Source of the DNA: an uncultured Erysipelotrichaceae bacterium
GTDB taxonomy: Bacteria > Bacillota_I > Bacilli_A > Erysipelotrichales > Erysipelotrichaceae
NCBI GenBank assembly: GCA_944327105.1
Contig: CALVGN010000008.1
Location: 1-47,900 of the forward strand
DNA: 47,900 bases
Direction of reading: 5' to 3'
Shown: piece by piece, positions 25,646 through 35,962 of the stretch
How positions within the stretch are numbered: position 1 is the first letter of the stretch
How the letters are laid out: the number at the start of each line of letters is the position of its first letter
Translations under genes and position numbers: made by a program
The notes under the pieces: generated by a model
Database searches by the model: none
What the model was told of the DNA's origin: nothing
What the model saw: only the letters and a program-made list of their open reading frames with translations

Positions 25646-26938
25646 TTATTTAGTAGATGGAACCAACACCTTCTTGCCACCCATATACGGTTGCAATACT
25701 TCCGGGATCAGAATAGAACCATCAACCTGGTAGTTGTTTTCCAAAAATGCAATCAGCATTCGTGGCGGCGCCACCACCGTGTTATTAAGCGTGTGGGCAA
25801 AATATTTGCGCTTGTCATCTCCTTGAATGCGAATTTGCAGACGTCTAGCTTGTGCGTCGCCTAAGTTCGAACAAGATCCGACTTCGAAATATTTCTTTTG
25901 ACGAGGAGACCATGCTTCGACGTCACAAGATTTTACCTTCAAATCTGCCAAGTCTCCACTGCAGCATTCAATGGTTCGAACCGGAATATCCAATGTTCTA
26001 AAGAAATCCACTGTATTTTTCCACAACCGGTCATACCACATCATGGAATCTTCCGGCTTACAGACCACGATCATTTCTTGTTTTTCAAACTGATGGATTC
26101 GATAGACTCCCCGTTCTTCGATTCCGTGAGCACCGACTTCTTTACGGAAACATGGTGAATAGGAAGTTAATGTATACGGTAATACCTTTTCATCGATGAT
26201 CGTATCGATAAAACGACCGATCATTGAATGTTCACTGGTACCAATCAAATACAGATCTTCCCCTTCGATCTTGTACATCATATTGGTCATCTCATCGAAA
26301 GACATCACACCATTGACGACATCTCCATGAATCATAAACGGCGGAATCACATACGTAAATCCACGGTCGATCATGAAATCCCGGGCGTAAGTCAGAATCG
26401 CGGAATGGAGTCTAGCCACGTCCCCCATTAAATAATAGAAGCCGTTACCGCTGGTCTTTCGCGCACTGTCCAGATCAATTCCGTTCAGGCTTTCCATAAT
26501 GTCGACATGATAGGGAATTTCGTAGTCCGGGACAATCGGTTCCCCAAAACGTTCACGTTCGACATTTTCACTGTCATTTTTTCCGATTGGTACAGAAGGA
26601 TCGATTATGTTTGGAATAACCATCATGCGTTTTTTGATTTCGCTTTGATATTCCGCTTCAAGTTTCTCCAGTTCCTCCAAACGTGCAGCACCAGCTTTGA
26701 CTTCAGCTTTTACTGCTTCCGCTTCTTCTTTTTTGCCTTGCCCCATCAAAGCCCCAATCTGCTTGGATAGACTGTTCCGTTTCGCACGGATTTCATCCCC
26801 TTCTTTTTTGCTGGATCTGAATTTTTGATCCAATTCCAGCACTTCATCAACCAAAGGTAGTTTCTGATCCTCAAATTTTTTGCGGATGTTTTCTTTAACT
26901 AGCTCTGGATTGTCACGCAACAGTTGAATATCGATCAT
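25646..26938 (-). CDS. serS: Seryl-tRNA synthetase
   Basis: A 430-residue class II synthetase. It starts MIDIQLLRDNPELVKENIRK, with the long antiparallel coiled-coil arm (about residues 30-105), then the class II motifs, including YSPCFRKEVGAHG (motif 2). The start at 26938 is set by AAAGGAGG; the upstream extension of the frame lies inside the T-box leader. The leader, with specifier codon UCC, indicates induction by uncharged tRNA-Ser. The gene is flanked on both sides by perfect parS sites. Confidence 0.97.
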   Translation of the reverse strand: MIDIQLLRDNPELVKENIRKKFEDQKLPLVDEVLELDQKFRSSKKEGDEIRAKRNSLSKQIGALMGQGKKEEAEAVKAEVKAGAARLEELEKLEAEYQSEIKKRMMVIPNIIDPSVPIGKNDSENVERERFGEPIVPDYEIPYHVDIMESLNGIDLDSARKTSGNGFYYLMGDVARLHSAILTYARDFMIDRGFTYVIPPFMIHGDVVNGVMSFDEMTNMMYKIEGEDLYLIGTSEHSMIGRFIDTIIDEKVLPYTLTSYSPCFRKEVGAHGIEERGVYRIHQFEKQEMIVVCKPEDSMMWYDRLWKNTVDFFRTLDIPVRTIECCSGDLADLKVKSCDVEAWSPRQKKYFEVGSCSNLGDAQARRLQIRIQGDDKRKYFAHTLNNTVVAPPRMLIAFLENNYQVDGSILIPEVLQPYMGGKKVLVPSTK

Positions 26939-26955
26939 GTTTCCTCCTTTAAAAT

Positions 26956-27172
26956 AAAAAAGAACCGCCAATTTGGGACGATTCCTCGTGTTGCCACCCA
27001 ATTTATGAATGTTTCACGTGAAACATTCATCACTCGTTTTGCGGATAACGGCCGCTGCCGAAATCTTTCGATTTGCTTTCCAAGGTGGATTCATTCACGG
27101 TATCGGCGTATTTTCACCAGCCATACGCTCTCTTCATCGCATCCTGTGAATTACTAACCTTTTCATCAAGCA
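26956..27172 (-). ncRNA. Serine T-box riboswitch in the serS leader
   Basis: On the minus strand Stem I runs from 27171 to 27075. It has a K-turn-like GAUGA/GGA loop, then AAGG/CCUU, then the specifier loop with AGUA on the 5' side and GAA-UCC-A on the 3' side. UCC (27089-27087) is a serine codon. A small GAAA-capped hairpin and GC-rich pairings follow. A perfect palindrome that is a parS site forms the next hairpin. The antiterminator motif GGGTGGCAACACG (about 26999-26987) has UGGC, which pairs with GCCA of tRNA-Ser (discriminator G). The terminator stem is at 26962-26984, ahead of a T-rich tract. Confidence 0.95.
27010..27025. promoter_or_regulatory. parS site 2, inside the serS T-box
   Basis: This is the perfect palindrome TGTTTCACGTGAAACA, extended by matching flanks to 26 bases (27005-27030). 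In RNA it forms the hairpin just upstream of the T-box antiterminator. It is about 12 kb from oriC. Confidence 0.95.
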
Positions 27173-27180
27173 AGAAAAGT

Positions 27181-27208
27181 CTATCATCAAAACATTGGGT
27201 CTGCACAA
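27181..27208 (-). promoter_or_regulatory. Candidate serS promoter
   Basis: TTGTGC (27203-27208) and TGATAG (27181-27186) on the minus strand are spaced by 16 bases. They end about ten bases before the first base of T-box Stem I. Confidence 0.45.
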
Positions 27209-27270
27209 ATTTCTTTACGAAATAGACACATTTAACACGCAAATTTGTAGATTAATCTTAAAATAATGCT

Positions 27271-28152
27271 ATGAAATTGAAAGTCGTGCTCCCTTTCTTG
27301 TTATTGCTGAGCGGATGCAATTCCCAGAGCAAACCGGAAAACACCAATTACTCCGAGGTATTTGCGGATACTCACTCCAAAACAGCACTCGAAGTCATCA
27401 ATCAAGCGATTACTGATTTGAATGATGGAAACGTCCAGACTGCAATGGACGCGCTTCACCAACGTGGCATCAACATTCCGATCGATGTGAGCGATATTCC
27501 ATTATTGAGTGATATCGATCAATGCACACCATTGACCAACGATCATAGCAACGCAGCTTATATCGGAACATGTCCGATCAATGAACATTATCAGATGCAA
27601 GTGTCGATTTATGATTTAAATGCCGATTTCTGGAGCAGTGGTTCGATCACGTTTGAACGGATCGATATCCCAGATAATTTAGACGCGTATGGTTCGACCA
27701 AACAAATCCTGGATGACCTATTATCCAAACGGCTGGATGCCCAAAACGCATTGTTTGGTTTTACCACCGATTGCCTGAGTGAACCCAATGAAAACGGATA
27801 TTGTCTAGTCGCTGAAGGTGAACAAAACGGCCAGACCTATATTGACCAATTAAAATCTCATGCCTCTACCGTCTTCAGTCAGGCATATCTGAACGAATAT
27901 GACACGATGCTTTTTAGCGGCAATGCACCCATTTGGCAACTTGAATCAGACGGTCTGTATCTGTCAACAATTCATGATATACTGAACCAGTCCTATAATT
28001 ATGAAACATCGACCATTATGGCGACACGCGAAGAAGGATCATCCCTTTATATCAACTTATGTGTCAGCTATATGGATACAATCGATCCTACTGTACATCA
28101 GATCGTATTGCAGGACGACGGTGAAGGATACCGTCTATATACAATGGAATAG
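27271..28152 (+). CDS. Lipoprotein of unknown function
   Basis: A 293-residue protein with a signal MKLKVVLPFLLLLSGC and the lipidated cysteine at residue 16. The mature part is soluble and acidic with several cysteines (CTPL, CPIN, CLSE, CLVA). No family is recognised. No Shine-Dalgarno is visible before the ATG, so expression may be low or the start may be later, though the signal peptide argues for this start. It is divergent from serS and lies ten bases before the hydrogenase gene, so the two are probably co-transcribed. Confidence 0.75.
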   Translation: MKLKVVLPFLLLLSGCNSQSKPENTNYSEVFADTHSKTALEVINQAITDLNDGNVQTAMDALHQRGINIPIDVSDIPLLSDIDQCTPLTNDHSNAAYIGTCPINEHYQMQVSIYDLNADFWSSGSITFERIDIPDNLDAYGSTKQILDDLLSKRLDAQNALFGFTTDCLSEPNENGYCLVAEGEQNGQTYIDQLKSHASTVFSQAYLNEYDTMLFSGNAPIWQLESDGLYLSTIHDILNQSYNYETSTIMATREEGSSLYINLCVSYMDTIDPTVHQIVLQDDGEGYRLYTME

Positions 28153-28161
28153 GAGATCAAA

Positions 28162-29571
28162 ATGACTCAACAAATCAAGCTCAGCAAATGCGTGGATATC
28201 AATCCCGAAAACCGAGCCCTGTTTTGCATTCAAAAGAAGTGTGTCAACTGTGGCATGTGCCTGAATCGCTGCAAGCAATCCAGTGCTGTGTGCGGTTTCT
28301 ACGATAATAATGAGACCAAATTCAAGCATCAGATCTGTATTGGTTGTGGCCAATGTATTATGGTCTGTCCAACCGGTGCCATTGTTGAGAAACGGCACTG
28401 GGTCAAAACCATCAAAGAAACGATCGATCCAAACAAAAAGGTGGTCTTCATCACCGCACCCGCTACGCGAGTCTCCTTTGGAGATGCGTTTGGTCTGTTA
28501 CCCGGAGAAAATGTCGAATCCAAGCTGGTCGGTGCCTGTCGGATCATGGGCGGCGATTTCGTATTTGATACCGCCACCGGTGCTGACTTTACCGTCATGG
28601 AAGAAGCCAGTGAGTTGATCGAACGATTGATGCACAATGGTCCGTTACCCATGTTTACGAGCTGCTGTCCGGCATGGGTCCGTTTTGCTGAAACTTTCTA
28701 TCCGCATTATATCGATCATCTCAGTACATGCAAATCACCGATCGCCATGCTGGCTACATTGATCAAAACGTATTTTGCTCAACGTGAAGGCATCGATCCA
28801 AAAAATATTGTTGTGGTATCTGTCACTCCATGTACAGCAAAGAAATGTGAACAAGACCGTGAGGAAACCTGGGCAGCCGGTGAGGGTATCAAAGATGTGG
28901 ATTATACCATCACTGTTCGTGAACTGGCGGAATGGGTCCAGGCATCCAATGTGACCTGGGAACAGATCCCCGATAGTGATTATGATTCGATTTTACCAAA
29001 GGGCACAGGCGCAGGTCTGATCTTCGGCAATACCGGTGGTGTCACTGAAGCTACCTTGCGTACTGCTTATTATTTGTTAAATGGGGTGGATGCACCAACA
29101 GATTTCTTCAAACTCGAACCGCTGCGTGGTCTGACCGAAGTCAAACAAGCAGAAATCGATCTGAAAGTGAAAACCATCAATGTTGCGGTGGTACAGGGAA
29201 CTGCCATTGCACGTAATTTTCTAGAACATTTGAAAAACAATCCGGATCAACATATCGATTTTATTGAAGTCATGGCCTGTCCGGGTGGCTGCATCGCCGG
29301 TGGCGGTCAACCAAAATTCCCGGCACCGCGTATGCAAGCCGTCAAACAGGCGCGGATCAATAATCTCTACAAAGCCGATGATGCCAGTGAACGGCGTGCA
29401 TCGTATAAATCACCAGTGGTTGCAGATGTCTACAAGACTTTCCTGGATAAACCACTTGGGGAAAAATCCCATCATTATCTGCATACACCACATTTCATCG
29501 ACCGCAGTGAAGAATTGGGTGCTCTGAATGTTGATGAACTCAACCAAAAAGCATTGCAAATGGTCCAATAG
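28162..29571 (+). CDS. hydA: Monomeric [FeFe]-hydrogenase
   Basis: A 469-residue enzyme that makes or uses H2 with ferredoxin. Two [4Fe-4S] sites are C27-C30-C33-C37 and C59-C62-C65-C69. The H-cluster motifs are TSCCPAW (166-172), TPCTAKKCE (222-230) and EVMACPGGCIAGGGQP (369-384), giving ligands C169, C224, C373 and C377. In the second motif Thr222 takes the place of the Met found in many clostridial enzymes. AGGAG precedes the start. The maturases HydE, HydF and HydG are not in the window. The gene lies on the strand facing the replication fork. Confidence 0.95.
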   Translation: MTQQIKLSKCVDINPENRALFCIQKKCVNCGMCLNRCKQSSAVCGFYDNNETKFKHQICIGCGQCIMVCPTGAIVEKRHWVKTIKETIDPNKKVVFITAPATRVSFGDAFGLLPGENVESKLVGACRIMGGDFVFDTATGADFTVMEEASELIERLMHNGPLPMFTSCCPAWVRFAETFYPHYIDHLSTCKSPIAMLATLIKTYFAQREGIDPKNIVVVSVTPCTAKKCEQDREETWAAGEGIKDVDYTITVRELAEWVQASNVTWEQIPDSDYDSILPKGTGAGLIFGNTGGVTEATLRTAYYLLNGVDAPTDFFKLEPLRGLTEVKQAEIDLKVKTINVAVVQGTAIARNFLEHLKNNPDQHIDFIEVMACPGGCIAGGGQPKFPAPRMQAVKQARINNLYKADDASERRASYKSPVVADVYKTFLDKPLGEKSHHYLHTPHFIDRSEELGALNVDELNQKALQMVQ

Positions 29572-29575
29572 ATCC

Positions 29576-29599
29576 AGGCAGCCATATGGCTGCCTTTTC
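29576..29599 (+). terminator. Terminator of the hydrogenase gene
   Basis: AGGCAGCC and GGCTGCCT pair around ATAT and are followed by TTTTC, five bases after the stop codon. Confidence 0.88.
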
Positions 29600-29640
29600 A
29601 ATTACTCATAAGTAAGACTTATCTAATTATTGAGGGTAAT

Positions 29641-29670
29641 AAAAAGACGTATGCTGAATCCAACATACGC
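29641..29670 (-). terminator. Terminator of the gyrA transcript
   Basis: On the minus strand GCGTATG pairs with CATACGT across ten bases, and TTTTTATT follows. It lies just beyond the gyrA stop. Confidence 0.8.
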
Positions 29671-29683
29671 CTTTAGATTGATC

Positions 29684-32257
29684 TTATTCTTCGTTTGCTT
29701 CAGCGGATGGTTCCATCACAGTATCCGTGGTCGTATCATCTTCATGATCAACCTCATCCATTTGATCTTCCAATTTCGGAACGATGGATACCGCCTGTAC
29801 CCGGGTACCTTCTTTCAAACTCATCAACTTGATTCCTTGAGTCGCTCGACCTTTGACACCGACAGTTTCCAAAGAGATCCGGATCATGATGCCATCATTG
29901 CTCATCATCAATGCATCCTCATCCCCATTGACAGCCCGACAGACGACCAAAGCACCCGTCTTATCTGTGGTATTGATCGTTTTGACCCCTTTGCCACCAC
30001 GATGAGACAACCGATACTCATTCAAATCAGATAATTTACCCAATCCGTTTTCAGAAACCGTTAGGATATATTGACCCAATATATTGCTGGTCAAACCAAT
30101 ACAGATACTGCCATCGGTATTCATACCCCGCACACCCATGGATGTACGGCCACTGGCACGGATTCCCGTTTCACTGAAACGAACCGCTTTGCCATTGGAT
30201 GCCGATAAAATGATTTCATCATTGCCACTGGTTGGGATCACCTTCAGCAACTCATCACCTTCCCTTAGCGTAATTGCGATTTTTCCACTGGCACGGATAT
30301 TGTCGAATTCACAGATTTCCGTTTTTTTGACCAAGCCATTCGTGGTTGCAAAGAATAAATAATGGAAACGATCCTGGTTAGGATCAATGGCCAGCATCGT
30401 TGCTACTTTTTCACCCTTGTCCAGTGATAAGAAGTTAACGATCGGTACCCCTTTGCTGATGCGTGAACCCAATGGCACGTTATAACCCTTCATGCGGTAA
30501 ACCCGTCCAAAATTGGTAAAGACCAGCAAATAATCATGTGTGCTCATGGAAATGAACTGATCGATCAGATCATCCTCGTTCATCCCCATTCCTTTGATGC
30601 CTTTGCCCCCACGGTTTTGTACCCGATAGGTATCGATTGGCAAGCGTTTGAAATAGCCATTATGCGTCAATGTGACCACGATCGATTCACGTGGGATCAG
30701 ATCTTCATCTTCCAAGGATGCATCGCCTTCGATGATTTCGGTACGTCGCTCATCCCCGTATTTGGTTTTGATTTCATCCCATTCTTTCATGACGATGGCT
30801 TCGACACGATGGACATTGGCCAGAATATCTTTGTAATCGGCGATCTTGGATAGCAATTCCTGATATTCGGCTTCGATCTTATCCCGTTCCAATCCACTCA
30901 ACCGTCTTAACTGCATGCTTAATATGGCTTTGCTTTGGATTTGGGATAGTCCGAATTTGACCATCAATTCATTGACCAGCTGTTCTTCACTGCCCTTGCT
31001 TTGACGGATGGTTCGAACCACTTCATCAATGGCATCGATGGCAATGCGGAATCCTTCAAGGATATGCGCACGGTCTTGCGCTTTTTTCAGATCATAGCGG
31101 GTCCTGCGGGTAATGACTTCTTTTTGATGATCGTTATAAACCTGTAACAGTTCCTTGACACCGCACAATTTTGGGGTGTTATTGATCAACACGATATTGT
31201 TGACGGCAAATGTCGACTGCAATGGCGTCAAGCGGTATAACTGATTTAAGATCACATCCGGTTGAGCATCTTTTTTCAATTCCAAATCAATATGAATACC
31301 GTTCATATTGCTGGTATCGGTCAATGCAACGATACCTTCGATCACCTTTTCGCGTACCATTTCCGCGATTTTTTCAACCAAAACGCTTTTGTTCACCGCA
31401 TATGGGATCTCGGTCACGATCAAATGGGCTTTGCCATTGGATTGCAATTGGGTTTCCACTTTACTGCGAATAACAACACTGCCTTTTCCGGTTTCAAAAT
31501 AGTTACGGATCCCGCTTCGACCGACAATGATGCCTCCGGTCGGAAAATCCGGACCTTTGAGCACACCCATCAGTGTTTTGGTATCACAATCGGGCTGTTT
31601 CATCACCAATTCACAGGCATTGATCAATTCCGTCAGATTATGGGGTGGGATATTCGTCGCCATCCCCACGGCGATACCTTGGTTACCGTTTGCAAGTAAA
31701 TTTGGGAATCGGCTTGGTAAAACCACAGGTTCCTTTTCATCGCCTTGGTAATTATCGATCCAATCCACCGTATCTTTATTGATATCCCGCACCAGTTCCA
31801 ATGAGATTTTGGACATTCGCGCTTCGGTATATCGCATGGCCGCTGCGCCATCCCCGTCGATCGAACCAAAATTTCCATGGCCATCCACCAACGGATAACG
31901 ATAAGAGAAATCTTGTGCCATTCGCACCAATGCTTCATAAATGGAAGAATCACCATGGGGATGGAATCGTCCCATGACATCACCAACGATACGTGCACTT
32001 TTACGATGCGGTTTATCTGGGGTGGTTCCCAAGTCATTCATGCCATAGACGATACGACGATGGACCGGTTTCATACCATCTCGTGCATCCGGCAATGCTC
32101 TGGCTACGATGACGCTCATCGAATATTCCAGAAACGATTTCTTCATTTCACTGGAGAATTCGGTCAACGTGATCCGACCGTGATTGAATTCCTTATCTTC
32201 GTATTCGTCGACCTCTTCATCGACGGTATCGATTGGCTTGTTTTCCTGTTCGCTCAC
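29684..32257 (-). CDS. gyrA: DNA gyrase subunit A
   Basis: An 857-residue type II topoisomerase subunit. The catalytic tyrosine is Y143 in RYTEAR. The quinolone region reads [10 protein letters not shown], with S104 and E108 at the positions of E. coli S83 and D87, so it looks unmutated. The C-terminal beta-pinwheel contains the GyrA box-like [10 protein letters not shown]. It is preceded by gyrB, 11 bases upstream. The acidic tail is rich in Asp, Glu and Thr. Confidence 0.97.
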   Translation of the reverse strand: MSEQENKPIDTVDEEVDEYEDKEFNHGRITLTEFSSEMKKSFLEYSMSVIVARALPDARDGMKPVHRRIVYGMNDLGTTPDKPHRKSARIVGDVMGRFHPHGDSSIYEALVRMAQDFSYRYPLVDGHGNFGSIDGDGAAAMRYTEARMSKISLELVRDINKDTVDWIDNYQGDEKEPVVLPSRFPNLLANGNQGIAVGMATNIPPHNLTELINACELVMKQPDCDTKTLMGVLKGPDFPTGGIIVGRSGIRNYFETGKGSVVIRSKVETQLQSNGKAHLIVTEIPYAVNKSVLVEKIAEMVREKVIEGIVALTDTSNMNGIHIDLELKKDAQPDVILNQLYRLTPLQSTFAVNNIVLINNTPKLCGVKELLQVYNDHQKEVITRRTRYDLKKAQDRAHILEGFRIAIDAIDEVVRTIRQSKGSEEQLVNELMVKFGLSQIQSKAILSMQLRRLSGLERDKIEAEYQELLSKIADYKDILANVHRVEAIVMKEWDEIKTKYGDERRTEIIEGDASLEDEDLIPRESIVVTLTHNGYFKRLPIDTYRVQNRGGKGIKGMGMNEDDLIDQFISMSTHDYLLVFTNFGRVYRMKGYNVPLGSRISKGVPIVNFLSLDKGEKVATMLAIDPNQDRFHYLFFATTNGLVKKTEICEFDNIRASGKIAITLREGDELLKVIPTSGNDEIILSASNGKAVRFSETGIRASGRTSMGVRGMNTDGSICIGLTSNILGQYILTVSENGLGKLSDLNEYRLSHRGGKGVKTINTTDKTGALVVCRAVNGDEDALMMSNDGIMIRISLETVGVKGRATQGIKLMSLKEGTRVQAVSIVPKLEDQMDEVDHEDDTTTDTVMEPSAEANEE

Positions 32258-32268
32258 GTCATTCCTCC

Positions 32269-34230
32269 TTAGAAATCAAGATTCTGCACGTAATGTGCAT
32301 TTTGAACGATAAAGTTTTTACGAGGTTCGACTTCATCCCCCATCAGCATACTCAATACCTGATCGGCTTCGATGGCATCATCGATACTGACCCGTTTGAG
32401 GGTACGCGTTTTGGGATCCATCGTGGTCTCCCATAATTGATCAGGATCCATTTCACCTAAACCTTTGTAGCGCTGGATGTCATATTTGGCCTCACCGAAT
32501 TCCTGCTTGAGCAGATCGAGCTGTTCATCGCTGTAGGCATAATCGGTCCGTTTGGCATTCCAGATTTTATAAAGCGGCGGCAAAGCACAATAGACATAAC
32601 CTTGTTCGATCACCGGTTTGAAATAACGATAAAGGAATGTCAGCAAAAGAGTTCGGATATGAGAACCATCCACATCCGCATCGGTCATGATGATGATCTT
32701 GTGATAGCGTAATTTATTCATATCCATCTCATCGCCGATCCCACATCCAAACGCAGTGATCATCGATGCGATCTCTTTGTTGTCATAAATGCGATGCAGA
32801 TTGGCTTTTTCCACATTGAGTATTTTTCCACGTAATGGCAAGATCGCCTGGAAATTGGAATCTCTTCCTAATTTGGCGCTCCCTCCGGCAGAATCCCCCT
32901 CAACGATATAGATTTCGCTGATGGAGGCATCTTTGCTGTGGCAATCTGCCAATTTTCCAGGTAAAGAGGAAATTTCCAATACATTTTTACGACGGGTCAA
33001 CTCCCTGGCTTTTTTTGCGGCCAGTCTGGCCTTGTAAGCCAGTGTGGCTTTATCCAGGATCGCTTTGCCTTCGTCGGGGTGTTCAGCCAAAAAGCGGGCA
33101 AATTCTCGTCCAAACATGGTTGAAACCATTTTCCGCACTTCGCTATTACCCAGTTTGGTCTTGGTCTGACCTTCGTATTGGGGATTTGGGTGTTTGACGG
33201 AGATGATGGCGGTCAATCCTTCACGTACATCTTCCCCTTGCAAAGTATCCTCATCTTTTTTGATCACACCTTTTTCTTTGGCATAGGCATTGATGACGCG
33301 ATTTAATGCCATGCGGAAGCCATCTTCATGATAACCACCTTCCACAGTATGGATATTATTGCAGAAGGAATAGATGGATGTGTTGTACGTATCATTGTAC
33401 TGCAATGCCACTTCGATCAATACTTTATAGCCGGTCTCATCACCAACCTCGACCCCTTCGCAACAGAAGATTTCAGAAGTGATCGGTGTTTTGTTGGCAT
33501 TGAGAAATTGAACATATTCCTTGATACCGCCTTGGTAAAAATACGTTTCATCATCGCTGGTTTCACCACGATTATCATGGAATAAGATCTTGATACCTTT
33601 GTTCAAAAACGCAAGTTGTTTGAGTCGATCTTTAAGGATATCGGCGTCATAACTGGTCGTTTCGGTAAAAATGGTCGAATCTGCTTTAAAGCGTACGGTC
33701 GAACCATGATCAGATGGATCACAATCCCCAATGACATGAAGGGGTTGGGCCACTTTTCCACCATTTTCAAATCGACATTGGTATAATTTCCCATCTTTTT
33801 TAACGGTGACTTCCAACCAAGTGGACAATGCATTGACTACTGATGCCCCGACACCATGCAAACCACCGCTGACTTTATACGCACCACCGCCGAATTTACC
33901 ACCAGCATGCAGTACAGTAAAAATGGTTTCAACAGTAGAGATACCGGTTTTATGATGGATCTCTACCGGCATACCTCGACCATTATCTTCCACACGGATG
34001 ATATTATCGGGTTCGATGGTCACATCAATGGTATCGGCATAACCGGCCAAGGCTTCATCGATACCATTATCGACGATTTCCCAGACCAGATGGTGTAAAC
34101 CACGGGCAGAAGTGGAACCGATATACATTCCAGGACGTTTCCGGACAGCTTCCAAACCTTCTAATACCTGGATATCATTTTCGGTATAGGAAGCTTTGGC
34201 TTTTTCCAATGATGTTTCTAATTCATCCAT
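32269..34230 (-). CDS. gyrB: DNA gyrase subunit B
   Basis: A 653-residue ATPase subunit. The GHKL ATP-binding site contains [11 protein letters not shown] and EDNGRGMPV, followed by [15 protein letters not shown]. The Toprim domain has [12 protein letters not shown] and [16 protein letters not shown]. It lies between recF and gyrA, as in Bacillus. Confidence 0.97.
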   Translation of the reverse strand: MDELETSLEKAKASYTENDIQVLEGLEAVRKRPGMYIGSTSARGLHHLVWEIVDNGIDEALAGYADTIDVTIEPDNIIRVEDNGRGMPVEIHHKTGISTVETIFTVLHAGGKFGGGAYKVSGGLHGVGASVVNALSTWLEVTVKKDGKLYQCRFENGGKVAQPLHVIGDCDPSDHGSTVRFKADSTIFTETTSYDADILKDRLKQLAFLNKGIKILFHDNRGETSDDETYFYQGGIKEYVQFLNANKTPITSEIFCCEGVEVGDETGYKVLIEVALQYNDTYNTSIYSFCNNIHTVEGGYHEDGFRMALNRVINAYAKEKGVIKKDEDTLQGEDVREGLTAIISVKHPNPQYEGQTKTKLGNSEVRKMVSTMFGREFARFLAEHPDEGKAILDKATLAYKARLAAKKARELTRRKNVLEISSLPGKLADCHSKDASISEIYIVEGDSAGGSAKLGRDSNFQAILPLRGKILNVEKANLHRIYDNKEIASMITAFGCGIGDEMDMNKLRYHKIIIMTDADVDGSHIRTLLLTFLYRYFKPVIEQGYVYCALPPLYKIWNAKRTDYAYSDEQLDLLKQEFGEAKYDIQRYKGLGEMDPDQLWETTMDPKTRTLKRVSIDDAIEADQVLSMLMGDEVEPRKNFIVQNAHYVQNLDF

Positions 34231-34242
34231 AGCGTTACTCCT

Positions 34243-35322
34243 TTAAAAATCAATGATCCGACCATGATCGATCGGGAATACTTTACCTAATTGATCAAAC
34301 CAATCCGACTTATGTGTCGTGGTGATCATCGTTTGTGTGGTAGTGGAAATCATTTCTACAAAATGCTGTTGGTTCAAACCATCCAGCTCACTCAATACAT
34401 CATCCAATAAAAGGATCGGATCTTGATGACATACTTCTTTGATCCATTGGCAGATGCATAATTTGTATGACAAGATCAATGCGCGTTTCTGTCCTTGAGA
34501 GGCGATGGTTCGCGCATCTTTTCCATCCAGGAAGAAACGGATATCATCTTTTTGTGGTCCAACCATCGTTATGCGATAACGCATCTCATCTTTTTTAGAT
34601 TGCTCCAGTTTTTCCTGTAAGTGGATCAAGATACTGGCATTGGGATCAATGCCACACTGATAGTGGATTTCCGCTTTGACCGATGTATTCATGATATTGG
34701 AATACATCAGTGGAAAACATTGGTTCAACCATTGAATGAACTGGTATCGTTTGTAAATCAATGCACTGGCTGCCTGCAGCCATTGTTTACTGATCACTTC
34801 CAGATAATCTGGATCCATCGGTTCACTTTTCAAAACCAGATTACGTTGTTTTAACAGTGCATTGGTTTTCATCAACGTTGTCAGATAACTGGCATCCCCT
34901 TTGACCATTTCTTCATCGATCAGTTTTCTTCGCATCGAAGGTGATCCATCCACGATGGTGACATCACTGGGCAGAAACAATACTGTTAATATCTTACCGA
35001 TATAATCACTGGCTTTTTTAATGATCGTACCATCATGAATGATGGTTTTACCAAGGGGATAAATCACGATCTTGGACTGATGGGATTTCAATTCTCTGGA
35101 ATAATTCAACTCCACCATTGCCTGATCATTACCATGAGCAATCATGGCTTTGATATCATTGACTCTTGGTGAACGTGTGGTGGCACCAAAATATATCGCC
35201 TCAAGCAGATTGGTTTTACCCTGACCATTGGCACCCACCATAAAATTCAATCCATGATGTGGTTTGAATGTGACCGATTCCAGATTACGGAAATGACGTA
35301 ACCCAACGGATTCGATGATCAT
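34243..35322 (-). CDS. recF: DNA repair protein RecF
   Basis: A 359-residue SMC-like ATPase for gap repair. Walker A is GANGQGKTN at about residues 31-39, the signature-like segment is ASQGQKRALILS, and Walker B is ILLLDDVLSELD. Its start overlaps the rlbA stop by four bases (ATGA). Confidence 0.96.
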   Translation of the reverse strand: MIIESVGLRHFRNLESVTFKPHHGLNFMVGANGQGKTNLLEAIYFGATTRSPRVNDIKAMIAHGNDQAMVELNYSRELKSHQSKIVIYPLGKTIIHDGTIIKKASDYIGKILTVLFLPSDVTIVDGSPSMRRKLIDEEMVKGDASYLTTLMKTNALLKQRNLVLKSEPMDPDYLEVISKQWLQAASALIYKRYQFIQWLNQCFPLMYSNIMNTSVKAEIHYQCGIDPNASILIHLQEKLEQSKKDEMRYRITMVGPQKDDIRFFLDGKDARTIASQGQKRALILSYKLCICQWIKEVCHQDPILLLDDVLSELDGLNQQHFVEMISTTTQTMITTTHKSDWFDQLGKVFPIDHGRIIDF

Positions 35323-35519
35323 GCTTCAATAGTATCGATCGTTCCATCTACATTGATCAGATCACCGGGATACAATTTTCTTCCCCGCCGTGTTTCTTTG
35401 ATCTCATTGACCAAAACATCATGATCTTGCAGAAAGATTTTGCTTTGTGCACCGGTATCGATAAAGCCGTTGAACTTGAGATATGACTGTAGCGTAATAT
35501 AGCTGTCCCTGATCTTCAT
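35319..35519 (-). CDS. rlbA: S4-domain RNA-binding protein RlbA/YaaA
   Basis: A 66-residue S4-domain protein starting MKIRDSYITLQSYLK and containing VNEIKETRRGRKLYPGD. The start at 35519 is supported by AAAGGAG; the frame extends upstream without support. Bacillus YaaA (71 residues) has the same place between dnaN and recF. Confidence 0.9.
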   Translation of the reverse strand: MKIRDSYITLQSYLKFNGFIDTGAQSKIFLQDHDVLVNEIKETRRGRKLYPGDLINVDGTIDTIEA

Positions 35520-35628
35520 AGATGACTGATCTCCTTTCACGATACCCGTAAATTTTACCATATTTAAAGCGTTTTCTCTACCATGGTCTCCTGTACGTGA
35601 CATCATTTTTTATGGTTAAAACCATATA

Positions 35629-35866
35629 AAAATCCAAAATGATGCATCACGTATCATTTTGGATTGTTATACCTAAAGTGGAATGCTTAATTGGTTCTAC
35701 CAGTGAAATATAATCATTCAATAAGAAACCTTGATTGACCATAAAAATGGTACTGATCCCAATCGGTATCTTAGAAATATTTAAATTACATAATTCGGTT
35801 AGCAAATTCGGTCTTCAAACTTGTTCTACTACCCCTCGTACCACGATTATGGTCAATCAAGGATTA
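35629..35866 (-). ncRNA. Unidentified structured RNA candidate
   Basis: CCTTGATTGACCAT (35729-35742) and its perfect complement (35849-35862) form a 14-base closing stem. Inside it TGGTAC/GTACCA (35748-35753, 35838-35843) adds a second stem. ACCGAATT occurs twice in the interior on the minus strand. Downstream on that strand lies a 13-base terminator stem. A TACAAT hexamer at 35866-35871 could be its -10. It is about 240 bases and does not look like RNase P, tmRNA or a T-box; 6S RNA is possible. No ORF of note lies here. Strand is set by the terminator. Confidence 0.55.
35631..35665 (-). terminator. Terminator of the structured RNA
   Basis: AATCCAAAATGAT and ATCATTTTGGATT form a 13-base stem with a nine-base loop. 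On the minus strand the T run (GGATTTTTATATGG) follows the stem. Confidence 0.8.
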
Positions 35867-35962
35867 TTGTAACAAAACGATACATCTAAAAATTTCTTGA
35901 TTCGAATCGAACCACATATGTGATGGTTAGGCCATTAAGATTATCAGTCAAACATGTTATTT

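Noticed and set aside
26939-27001. N-terminal extension of SerS to 27001
   Set aside because: The extension lies inside the T-box antiterminator and terminator; the ATG at 26938 has AAAGGAGG.
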